The translations under genes were made by a program, and so were the position numbers. Positions 1 through 10,817 of a DNA stretch of 64,000 nucleotides are shown in pieces. The stretch comes from Stenocarpella maydis (taxonomy: Eukaryota; Ascomycota; Sordariomycetes; Diaporthales; Diaporthaceae). The stretch is from NCBI GenBank assembly GCA_002270565.1, contig NQMI01000026.1, positions 1 through 64,000 of the forward strand, given 5' to 3'. Under the pieces are notes generated by a model that was not told the DNA's origin, did not search any database, and was given only the letters and a program-made list of their open reading frames with translations. Within the stretch, counting starts at the first letter, position 1. Each line of letters starts with the position of its first letter.

Positions 1-3000
1 CTCCTTACTGGCCCCTCCCCTCCCCCCCCCCAAAAAAACACTGATACGAGCCAACAACGTGAAACAAAGCTTTAATTCTGATCTCTGGTGAAGAGGAGGA
101 AGAAGAAGAGCAGCAGCAGCAGCGCTAGCCCCACGAGCTTGACTTCCTCTTGGCACACACACAGCCCACGACACGACAGAGAGACGAGTGTCGCCCTCTC
201 AACTCCCACGTGGGAGAACGGGTGGCGCGAGTCGCGCGACGTGTCTCGGCCACGATGGCGACAAAAAAAAAATGGAAAACAAAAAACTTAGTCTTGGTTG
301 CTAATGTCATATGCAATATTAGGTTGTTAGGTGTGCCTGTGTGTGTGTGTGTGTGTGCGCGTGCTAAAACCTCGCGCCCAGGACCGGGTTGTGAGCCCCT
401 TGACCCTGCCAGGCCCAGCGGCGCGAGCCAACGACGGGGTGATATAAACACGTCCCCGTGTGTGTGCACGCCGGCTGGCGGTCGACCCCGACAGCGCGAT
501 CTGGCCAGAAGGTCATAATTTATGGTTTCGACAACCGGCAGGAGCCGAGCCCGATGGTTTGTTATGTCGTACTGATGGTATGCGCAACATGAGAGATCCC
601 TGGTCGGGAGGGTAGAGGAGGGGTGTGCGCAATCGTCGTGAATGGTAAACAAGCAAGGGCAGAATGCCATAGGACGAAAAAAAAGTCGCTCCTCATCAAA
701 GCAGGATCGGAGGAGGCCCGGGGGTCGGAGGTCGTATCGGTGCGAGTATTAACTTTCCGGCGCCCCTCGTGAGGTCGTATATGAGCCTCATGCAGTGCGA
801 TGCGGGGCCCTCAGCCTCGCGCAAAGGCTAGATTTTGGGGGGGGGGGGAACAAGGGGTCAAGATAGGAAAAAAAAGCTCTTTCTCGGCTTATAGCATCCG
901 GGATATATTGCGCAGGACGGAACATAAAGGAGTGGACTTGTAGCACGGCATTGGACCCGGGCGCCGGAGGCCTGGCAACTCCCACGACCTTCACCTATTC
1001 CGCTATTATCTTTCGGGCAGCTGAAACTGTGGCACCGACAGCGGGAAACCGCCGGGCACAGGTTGTGGCACCGGGAGAGCTCGCCCGGGGCACGCAGCTC
1101 GCCTGGTCAAACGAGCGTGCCGCTGCGATCCCGGAAACCGGATTGTGTGCCGTGTTGTCTTAGAAGCTACATGTGTACATGGAACGTGCGCGTGTGTGCC
1201 CGAGGAAATGTTGTCGCGTGCCACCTCATGCCTCTGGTGTGTGGTGCGGGTGGCTTTCCGACGGAACGTGATACCTATTGTTACTATCACACTCTAGAAT
1301 TATGTTCCAGTGAAACTTTAGCCAGAATACGCGTCCATCTGGGGTGCCATGTACGCGCTCGTGGGGGGTCTGGGGCTGTTCGCGTCTAGCCCAAGGGCGT
1401 AGTAGACTAGCAATGGTTGCCAAGGGACAAGGCTGAACTCTGTTCAAATAGGACAAATGTTAGATATAGTCTCAGGCGAAGGCTTAACCCGGATGCAGGA
1501 TTCCTTGCGGCAGGGAGGGGTTGGGCCTGCATGACATGGTCCGTCTGTTCCCTTAGCACGGGAGCCGCATCTTGCACACAGACGTTTCCCCTCTCCGAGT
1601 CTGTGCCTTTTTCTCGGCTTGATCGCCCGGAGAATAACAGTACACACGACCCGGACTGGGCGACCACCGGTAGGGGTTGTTGGCCTTTGTTTTGTGAGAA
1701 AGGCAAGCCGTGATTGGGGATGGATCTCGACATCCAACGGTTCTCCAGTGACAATAGCCAGTACAGGAGACAACCCCCCCCCCGTCGTATTCATGTAATG
1801 AGAGAAAATGAGAAGTCACCGGCAGCTGGTACCAAAATAGAAGCGCAGAGGCAAGCAGTGACGGAGGAGAGGTTGCCCGGTTCGCGTGGTGTGGTTGACG
1901 GGCGCTGGGGACAGTGCCTGGCACCTGCGGCCGAGCCTGCGCCTGCGCCCGCAGCCGTCGTTTATCCCGTTCGAGTTGCCCCTGAACTAGCGCGAAGGTT
2001 GACGCGGTGTCGGGAGATGGCCTCCGGGGACATGGGGGGTGGAGAAGGAGGGGACAAGAGAAAGCAATCAGGCAATCCGACGATCTGAACCGGACAAGGT
2101 CGCACAGGCTGCGCTGCACAGCGTGGCATCCGGAGGTTGAAGGGCGTGTTGCGTGCAGATGAGACGAATGCGACTTCGTACCGCTGCACGAGGCAGCAGA
2201 GCAGGAGCTGTCATGTCATGCAACGGTAGCGTGCCAGAGGCTCACGGGTGACAGCGGCCATGGATGGAGCATGGGTTGGTTAGCCCACCCACCCCACGCT
2301 CATCAGCATTGCTACTCTGCGCACCCGGCCACCACACACGCATGTGCCAGGCGCCTAGTACGCAGACGAAGTACGTTGGAATCCCCGAGGCTCGGTTTTG
2401 TGCTCGGGAAGGCTGGGATGACCGGCTGGCCGACTGGGCGTACTATGTACTGTACACGGTTCCGATTGAAGAAGCAGAGGGAGATGGTGAGGGGCGTTAG
2501 ATCTCACATTGATCGACAAGCCAGACTGCCGTTCTGGGGTGGGCGGTTGCCAACCCGGGCAGTCTGGGGCGCGTGTTAGACCCCACCATCACATTCTCTC
2601 ACTTGCCGTTCCTGGAGTCGTGCAGGAGCAGTTGCTGGATCGACGATCCAGGGTGTGGATGCTAATCGCATACGCGACTGACGTGGTACGGAGTAGTACC
2701 TTGTACGACGAAGTGGTCAAAGTTGGGCAGACTGTGGGCACCCGAAACACGGCCCAGCACCAAAACATGCAGAGAGAAGAAGACCGAGTCAACACCCTGT
2801 CAATGTAAATGGGGGTGCTTCAAGAAAAAAGAAAGAAAAGAAGGAGGATGGAAGGGCGCAGCAGCACGACCGCAGACAGCCTGGGAGGAGAGGGGTGTGT
2901 GCCTGTACCTGGGGAGTTTGGAGCAAGCCGGACCTGGTCGCTTGGGCACACAAATTGGGCATTGACAAGATCGCTACCCCCATCTAGGTTCGTGCCAGTA

Positions 3001-4618
3001 TCATGTCACGACAGGGTAGTTGCTTCTTTGCAATAAAGGAACAGTGCAGATGTAAATGAAGGAGATGGACATTGGAAATGAGGGCGAGATGCACATCATA
3101 GACAAGCGAGGGTGTGGCTGGGCGGGGACGGGACGACGAACACCAGTCGATCCCCGTCGGCTCGAGAGGCTCTCTGATGGCTTATGGCATTGACAGGTTG
3201 ACCAAAACAAGAGGTAGACGGGATGAACCGAATTATCAGGACAGGTTGACAGCAGCAACAGTCAAGATGCAAGGCAGGGGGTGGGAGACGGAAGAAGAGA
3301 TCCTTTGTTGCCCTATGGAGGTGCGTGCGGGCGTAAGATGTACCTACACCAGGTATACTGTACCTGAGAGAGCGGCTAGTACATACCTGCGTACTAAGGT
3401 AGTCTGTACCTAGGTGGTGTATACATATATACCTACATCAATGTATCCATCCTCGTTGGGGTGTGCGGAGGGTGCATCCTCTTGTTCGTCCCCGAGCAGG
3501 CTCAGATGCAGATAATACCTACACCAGAGTTGGTAGATGCGGACTCGGGTACTGTGTATATTGGCAGCTCCCCCTGAATCGAGACGCACTGGATGATTAC
3601 CTGCCCCAGATAGCTGGGTAATTAGGATTGATGGTGGTGTGCGGAGTGAGAAGCCCACTTGAGGCGACATGCATACACGCACGCACCCCAAACAGAATTA
3701 GGTACTGTAGATACACACAGTACAAGGACACGATGGATCTGCAGTGATGTGTCGAGGTACCCGATACTTTTTGAAGCCTCCTGTGATCTCCTGTGGTCAA
3801 GGGTGGGAGGCGAATTGGGTTTCGCTATTGCCTTTTCGCAGCCCATCTCAACAAAGCAACAAGACAGGATGTATAGGTAGGGTGAGCGAGCCCTATAGAG
3901 AAGGTTTCCCCTACCATGCCCTCCCCCCTTCCCGCCTCCTTCTTCTTTTCACTCTAATCCTCGGTTGCCCCTGGGTGGGCGGACTGGACTAGAAGCATTT
4001 CGGGGAAGGTTGATGTGGTAGTTGTGGGTGGGGGCATGAAAGCAATGTTGCTGGTGCGACCACTGCACTGCACTTCACTGCACTGCATGGCACTCGGGTT
4101 TTGTATTGCCTGTATTCAATGCCTTGGGAGTGGCCTGGAGGGATGGATGGATGGATGGACACAAGCAAAGCAGACACGGTCGGCTTGATGAGTATCTACT
4201 ACATACCTACACTAGTGCGGGAGCGGAGCAATTCATGAGACCCCCCACCGTTGCTTCTCCGATTTGCCCACCGCCCCTCAGGGACCAACCGTTCAAGGGA
4301 CCGAAGCCTAACACTTGGGAGTGAGGACAGGCAGAGACCCACAGGGATTTCATTGACTTGAACCCTGGGCTGGGTCTGGAGCCCGGGACTGGCCTGTCTC
4401 CTCCGTGCATGTTCCTTTACCGTATCGGTTGACTTGCCAGAGAAAAAGGCCAACAAGTCAAACTCCTTGCTGCCCTCCTTGTCAGGAACATACGAGTAAC
4501 CAGCAGTCAGTACTCCGTAGCTAGGCCTGGATACGGACGGGACCTGCGTGTGCCGTAAATTTTCCTTTCCTCGACATTCCCTCCGACACGGAGAAGCGGC
4601 GCCCATTCCGCTGCAACG

Positions 4619-4655
4619 ACTACTACTACTATTACTACTGCTACTACTACTACTT
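4619..4655. repeat. TAC/TACT-type trinucleotide microsatellite
   Basis: This is an imperfect run of TAC triplets in the pyrimidine-rich leader region before the DENN gene. The mirror copy lies near 25755-25791. Confidence 0.85.
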
Positions 4656-4770
4656 TGTTTTTCTTTCCTTATCCCCCTCTACACGCTTCATTTTTTTTGT
4701 GGCGGCAGCACCAATCTGTTCGTTCCTGAACGGCTTGCCCGTGCCAGCCCAGCCCAGTCCCCGAACCTCC

Positions 4771-4805
4771 TGTTGCTGCTGCTGCTCCTGCTGCTGCTCC
4801 TGCTA
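4771..4805. repeat. CTG/CTC trinucleotide microsatellite
   Basis: A run of CTG triplets interrupted by CTC gives spurious poly-leucine frames. It lies about 600 bases upstream of the DENN start codon. The mirror copy lies near 25605-25639. Confidence 0.85.
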
Positions 4806-5405
4806 CCGATCTTCCCACATTCACGCCCTCGCCCTCGCCTTCAACCTCACTCTCGACCTTCAGCCAAGTATCGCCTAGCTTGTTGCGCGCACCCTACTCT
4901 GAGACAGACAGCTCTTCCTGCCGGGCATTGATCCGAGGCGCACTTGCGAGAGACTTCAGCAGCCCTCGTCTCAACTGTCGTCCTCCCCTCCCGCACCCAA
5001 CTTCACACCACACCCCCACCTCGCCTCCCGCATCCCTTCACCTCACCCACCTCTCCGTCCGCGCCCAACGGCTTTCCACAGCTCCCGCTCTTGAGACAGC
5101 ACCTGCGACGGCAGCCTCCCAGCCCCTACAGCTCGGTCTGCATCCGCCGCATTACCTGCCAAAAAGGCGCCCCGCTCTCCTCTTCGGGGGCACCACGTCC
5201 AACCCCCCCCCCCAATCAGCAACTCACGTGTCGCGACCACTTTTGTTAGCTGCTGTCGCCCGCCCAAGACTTGGTCTCGCCGTCCAATTCCCGCCCAGTC
5301 CTGGGGCCTGACCAGAACCCTTCCTCTGGCCTACCAATGACCCCATGAAGGAGCGACCGCTGTGGTTTAGAGAAGTGCAAGCTAGCTAGTAGCAGACCAG
5401 CGGCC

Positions 5406-8400
5406 ATGGACGCCTCCTCAGCTCCCCTCGCCGACTACTTCTGGATCGCCGGCATACAAGACATATCCTATCATGACAATGACCCCGACCCGCGTCCCCT
5501 GAGCTCCCTCCAGCTCAACGACACCATCAGGGAGGACGCTGAGCACGAGGCTTCCGATATCCTCACCGAGACCCCCACCAAGGACACTGCCCGCCACTCG
5601 AGAAGGAGCTCAGTCAACCGGATATCCAGGATCCCTTCCAACGAGAACAATCGCTTCTCCATACAGACGCTGGGCGAGGAAAATGAGGGTACCAGGAGTA
5701 ATAGAAGCAGCGCCACCATACGGGCAGTGCCGCCCGTCAACGGTGGCAGCAGCACCGACGAAAGCCCCTTCAGTCCCACAGAACCCCCCGCCCCTGCCGA
5801 GGGCGCGTCTACGACGTCCACGACCAATGGCGGCGGACAGGGCGTGGGATTCACCGGCCTTCCAGATTTCGACTTCGACAAGGCTCTTATGAAGTTTGCC
5901 GCAGAAAGAGAAATCTTTTTGGACGACCTGAGTTTCACTGCTGGGGCCAAGCTGCAGGCGCGCCCTCCAATGGTGAACAATCCGCGCGCCGAGAGGATCA
6001 AGGCCGAGGAGGGCGAGCTCAGCGGCAGGATGAGCCCCTTGAAAAGCATCAGGGGGAGCATCCGACGCAAGATCAGTTTTAGGGACATGAACAGCGTCAA
6101 GAGGCAGACCGCTCCTCCTCGCGCACGGCCAGGTAAGAACTCTCGCCCCCGGGTCGGCAGGATTGAAGTTTGGTGCCGGGGCATATGCTGATTTGATCCC
6201 AGCCTCCGTCCGGACCACGAAGCGGTTGAGCAATTACAATTCTGTCATTCCGCCGCCAGAGCCCCTAAATATGGACCCGGACATGCATCCACTCAAGAGA
6301 CGTTTTGAGCCCAAATTACTGGATAGATATCCTAAGGACTCACCAGATGAAAAGACTCGAAGGGGCAAATTCCCGGACTACGTGCCCATGTTCGCTTTTC
6401 CCAATGATATCCAAGTTGTCTCATCCGACGAGCGACCGCGCGCCACATGGCACGGCTTCACCATGACCTCTGATGACAACTCCAAGCTCTACGGGATCAC
6501 CGTGATAGTGTGGACCGCGTTGACCGCTGACGTTGCTGACATAGTCGAGAAGAAGTGCGAATCGTGGAGGCAGAAACACATGTCAGACGAGGAGCGAGAA
6601 CTGGCGGCTAGCCTAGGGGCCCGCCTTGCGGCTGAGCGTGCGCACCTCTCCCAGCTTCTCGCAAAACTCCCCACGATCCCATCTGGTTCTCCCGCTAGGG
6701 ACCTTCTCGACGATCAGATCAGCACCGTGGAGGAGAAGATCAGCCTCATGACCGAGATGCTGCGCCCGCTCAGGCACGGTGCCGCGTCCAAAATCGATGG
6801 CCTCACCGCAGGGGACACCGGGTTGTGGACACCACGGGCCTACGGCATCCTGGGCCGGGACGTGACCAAGATAACTTTTTGGAAGGATTGGCTCCGGTCC
6901 ATCATTGTGCCCATGACCGATGGTGCGGTCTTGAGGGTACCACCGAGCTCGCCCAAGGTCGGGCGGTGGCAGCCGCTTGAGCACTACGTTGTCAACCTCT
7001 GCATCGAGGCCGTCAGTCCCATCAGCTCCAAGACCCAGGTGGAGCTCGGCGTCAGGGAGCTTCGTCTCTACTGCCGTAAAGAGGCAGCCAACGAGCTCCC
7101 CGGCTCACGCAATATCGACATCTACGCGCTTTTCAGGTGCCTGTCTCTCGAGAACATCGTGGCTCTGTTCGAGTATGCCATGTCCGAATCGCGCATCATC
7201 TTTATCTCATCCTACACGGCAATGCTTCACCTCGCATGCCATGCTCTTGTGAACCTGCTGTACCCCCTGAAGTGGGCTAGCGTTTTCATTCCTGTGTTAC
7301 CGGCAAGGCTACTCTCCGCGCTCGACGCCCCGTGTCCCTACATCGTGGGTATCGAGAGGCGGTACGACAATATCGAACTCCCAGAGGACGACTACGTCCT
7401 GGTCGATCTGGACAGGGACACCATCGACGCCACCTCTCAGCCCCATCGCCTACCCCGGCAACACCGCAGGAAGCTCTTCTCACTCTTGCAGATCGCCGCG
7501 CCGCACAAGCTGCGCTATGGCGTTACCACTGGTGCTCCCCCTTACGCCATCGAGGCTTTCCCCTACGACGCCTATTCGGCAGAGAACGATGGCATCTTCA
7601 ACGCCACTCCTGCGCCCGCCACACTGGGCAAGTGGGTGTCCCAGAACTCGTCTACATTCGCCGAGCCAGACCCACCCAACAGCATCCGAAAGCCAATCTT
7701 CAACGCCTTTTGTCACGCCAAGCCTGACCACTCGAGGTCCGACAGGCCGGCGACAGCACGATCTGGGAAGACGAGCCCGAACTCTTCTGTCTCGCCAGTG
7801 TCCATGACGTTCCCGCCGATGCCGACGACGCCAGTGTCACGGACCGATTCGGGATTCGCGGCGTCGGGCACTCTGAAGGAGAAGCGTTCTGGCCATTTTG
7901 ATACCCAATCGCGACGTAGTTCGTCCTTTGGTGTGGAACAGCACCCTCCGCTTCACAGACCCAGTATTCCGGTTCTCAATGGCCACTCTCAAAATCTGTC
8001 CGTGTCATCCACCTCTGGGGACTCGCATTCGTCATACCACACTGGCTATGCCCCATCCTCGTATGCACAGTCGACAATTGCAGCGTCGACCGTGATGCCC
8101 AACATGCTTGTGCAGCCCGTTGAGAACACGGACACGACAGTGTGGGTAGAGGGACACTGTATGGAATGGAATGTGGCAGAGCGCGATTCCGTTTGCGACA
8201 TCTGCGACGAACGTTCAGAGGGCGATGGGCTATTCAAATGCAAGGGTTGTAACTGTCTCGCTCACAACCGCTGCCTGGGCTTCGTCTGCCTTGTCTGCCC
8301 CGTCGCCTTCCACGCAGACCGTGTCCGCGCCGCCTTTGTTCGCTGCCTTGCTAGCCTGCTGTATACCTATAGGAAGTATATGGGTCGACCGAACAAGCAG

Positions 8401-8984
8401 CAGAAGGAAAATGGCCAGCTTTACGCCTTTGACATGAGTGGCTTTATTAGGAGCTTGCCGTATGACCAACAGGAGTACGCGACGATGATGAAGGACACGC
8501 AAGGTAAGTCGGCACCTCGGGGGAGCGACCGAGTGGCTATAGTGAATTGTGCTGACGGAATCAAGCTTTCAATGAGTTCATCCATGAGCGAGAGCGGCAG
8601 CCCGCGAGCCACCCTGACAACCGACTCTTTGATGAGATTTTGATCGCCAAAAAGGCCCGTGGACGACCCGCCCTCTCGGCCGGTCTGTCACGACTCTCGA
8701 CCCTCAGGGCAAGCCACAGTTCTTCTGGCGGGTTGCCGCCCCAACGGCAACCCAAGCTTACAGGGTTCATGGCCGACACGTCAGACCACATATGGAGGAC
8801 TGCAGCTGTCCCCGTGCCCAACGCGAAATTTCAGGGCGACTATCGTTCGATCATCACCAGGATCCCCGATAAGCTTGACCCGAATCTCATCAAGGAGCCG
8901 CGGTCCATCGCCGGTGCACCAAAGCCTGAGCCGCGTGGCAAGGGATTTTTAAGGAAAGCAATTGGGAGCAGTACCAAGGGCTAA
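5406..8984 (+). CDS. DENN (AEX-3) domain protein with C1-like zinc finger, three exons (left-arm copy)
   Basis: Exons are 5406-6132, 6203-8503 and 8566-8984, giving 1148 residues. Both introns (70 and 62 bp) start with gtaag and join the reading frames exactly; the second has branch point gctgac and acceptor tcaag. The N-terminus (PLADYFWIAG) is the usual opening of a uDENN domain, which continues near residues 300-350. The cDENN core lies at about 479-640 (VPMTDGAVLRVP, then SRIIFISSYTAMLHLACHAL). A Cys/His-rich C1-like finger (CDICDER, then CKGCNCLAHNRC) spans about 893-941, and the dDENN part follows to the end (FNEFIHERERQPASHPDNRL). DENN proteins are generally Rab guanine-nucleotide exchange factors on membranes; the Rab served here is unknown. 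An Ser/Thr/Pro-rich linker separates the cDENN domain from the finger. A second, apparently identical copy is in the right arm. Confidence 0.9.
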
Positions 8985-9546
8985 CCTCATGCATCCTCAA
9001 ATCACAAGGTCTGTGACCTATTCAATGGAGATCACATTTAATGTCTCTCACGGGAAGGGGTTCTGAGAGCACTCCCGCCTCGCAGTAGGAACGCCCACCG
9101 TCGGTGCTATAGAGGAGACCATGGGATCTGGCTGGGAAAGACCTGTCTCAGGGTCATCAAAGGAGATATGGGCATGGTATTGAGAACCCCGAGCTCATCA
9201 ATTTGCTTTGTATGAGAAGGTTGTTTGGATCAGAGCCAGGCTGAGGGAATGGCATTGTCATTTACGAAGTGCCCATGTACAAGTAGGTGGATGTTTTAAG
9301 AGAAGGTGGTTTGCCTTTCAAAGGCCACTGTGGACAATCGCCATCTGTTGAATAAAGTGCATTCAGGCAGGCTGGATTCCAGTAGTATGGTAATAATCTC
9401 AGCTGAGGGAATTCGGGTCATTCTGTCACTTGACCTTGACTATGGATTGTGACTCTATTGACCTTTGACGAAAATGTCCACCGGTAGAGCACCGGGCTCA
9501 ATCATCCTCGGGCGCGGGATCGCCAGCAGTTTCGTCTTCAAGGCTG
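8985..9546. other. Convergent 3' intergenic region, DENN / TRAPPC13
   Basis: About 560 bases between two converging genes. It must hold both 3' untranslated regions; an aataaa-like element occurs near 9350. I see no gene in it. The mirror copy is 20864-21425. Confidence 0.6.
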
Positions 9547-10817
9547 TCATGTAATATGCCTGGTCCCTAGCTTGTTCGTTGCGAGATAGCCCCTCTGGCC
9601 CATCTCTGTCCTCCAGCCGATGCCCAGGATGCCGAACATGATCTTACCGTCCTGCTCCTCCACGCAGGGCCGCCCCGCGTCCGGCACATGCCCATTCTCT
9701 GCCTCCTCGACGACGAAGCACACCTGCTCCACCTCGCCCGGGTGCAGCACCGGCCGCGGGGAGCCCCCCGCCTCCCAGTTGCAGTCGCGGTACGTCAGCC
9801 CGGGCTCGAGCTGGAGCACCACACGCTCCAGCTCCGTCGTGTCCTCGGAGCAGTTCTCGAGCTGCGCCTCGAGGACCCACCTCCTCCCCCTCCTCCCCGC
9901 CGTGCCCGTGCCTGTGCCCGTGGCCACCTCCGCCTCCCCGCCGGTACCTCCTTCCGGCGGCGGCGTCGGCGGGGAGGACACGCCCTCTGCCGGCAGCGCA
10001 CTAGGAGCAACCGCTGGCGCTAGCGGCGACGCCTTGGTCCGCACGATCAGGCTGGGCTTGCAGACGAACTGGTACAGCTTGCGGAAGGTGCGCGTGCGCC
10101 CGGACGTGTCGGTCGCCTCGTAGTACGACACGGTCACGCCCAGCACGTGGTTCCCCTCCTCCTTGAGGTCGAAGTTGACGATGCGCTGCAGCGTCCGGCC
10201 CGGCTCCAGGTCCACGCCGCCCGCGGCGGGCTTGCCCTGGCCGTCTCCGCCCCCGCTACTGCTGCCGCTGGCGCTGGTGCTGGGCGGCGATAGGTCGAGC
10301 CTGGTTGCGGCGGCCGCGTTGGGCGTCTTCATCTCCGCCTCGATGCGCACGTCGCGGATGTACTTCCTCGGCGGCGGCGGCGGCGGTGGTGTGGCCGCCT
10401 GCTCCGGGGCTGCTGCAGCGGGCGCGGGGGGCGGCGGCGGCGCCTCGTGGTTGGCGCATAGCGTGCAGCTGAAGGTCTCGCCCACGTAGGCGGAGCCGAA
10501 GCTCGGCGGGAGGTTGAGGATGGGGCTGAGGAGGAAGGGCGAGGGGTTGGTGTCGTGGGTCGTGCTGTATGCGAGGGAGGCCGGGACCGGGGGCTGGCGG
10601 TGCGCGGCTGACGGGGCTGCTCTTGGGGGTATGGGGTGCTGGGCGACCAGGGAGGGGCGGGAGAGCCTGGGGGTGCGGAAGTCGGTCAGTCAGCCTGGCT
10701 TGTGTGTGTCGTCGAGGGGCCGCTTGTTGTGGTGTTGATCACCTACCGGAGGACCTTCAAGGAGATGGAGTGGGGCTCCTTGACAGGGTCGTGGGAGGCG
10801 TAGCGTTGGTGGCTCAT
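9547..10817 (-). CDS. trappc13: Trafficking protein particle complex subunit 13 (TRAPPC13, DUF974), intact left-arm copy
   Basis: Exons on the minus strand are 10817-10747 and 10666-9547, with an 80-bp intron carrying gtaggt, a ctgac branch and cccag. The product is 396 residues. Family landmarks in order: SISLKVLRLSRPSLVAQHP near the N-terminus, LPPSFGSAYVGETFSCTLCAN, RIVNFDLKEEGNHVLGVTVSY, the cargo-like beta-sandwich ending in FGILGIGWRTEMGQRGYLAT. TRAPPC13 is a non-core subunit of the TRAPP complexes that activate Rab1/Ypt1-type GTPases at the early Golgi and in autophagy. A proline- and alanine-rich insert follows the CTLCAN motif. The reading frame depends on the five-base G run at 10589-10593 (plus strand); with four the frame breaks, as in the other arm. 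It faces the DENN gene tail to tail. Confidence 0.9.

Larger units (their letters stand above)
1..5405. other. Long gene-poor stretch upstream of the DENN gene
   Basis: I see no supported gene here. Short open frames exist on both strands, but none looks like a known family and none has convincing splice signals. The stretch holds homopolymers (C10A7 at 22-38, G run near 838-848), a GT dinucleotide run near 337-356, GGAT repeats at about 4139-4157, CACTG-like repeats at about 4062-4092, and a cluster of TACCTA/TAGGTA motifs at 3330-4210. The last 800 bases are pyrimidine-rich and are probably the promoter and 5' leader of the DENN gene. Confidence 0.6.

Noticed and set aside
3330..4210. Repeated TACCTA motifs as a CRISPR-like array
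   Set aside because: Units are short, irregularly spaced and inverted, and the genome is fungal.
5471..6184. 237-residue open frame antisense to DENN exon 1
   Set aside because: Shadow of the coding strand in GC-rich sequence; it has no family features.
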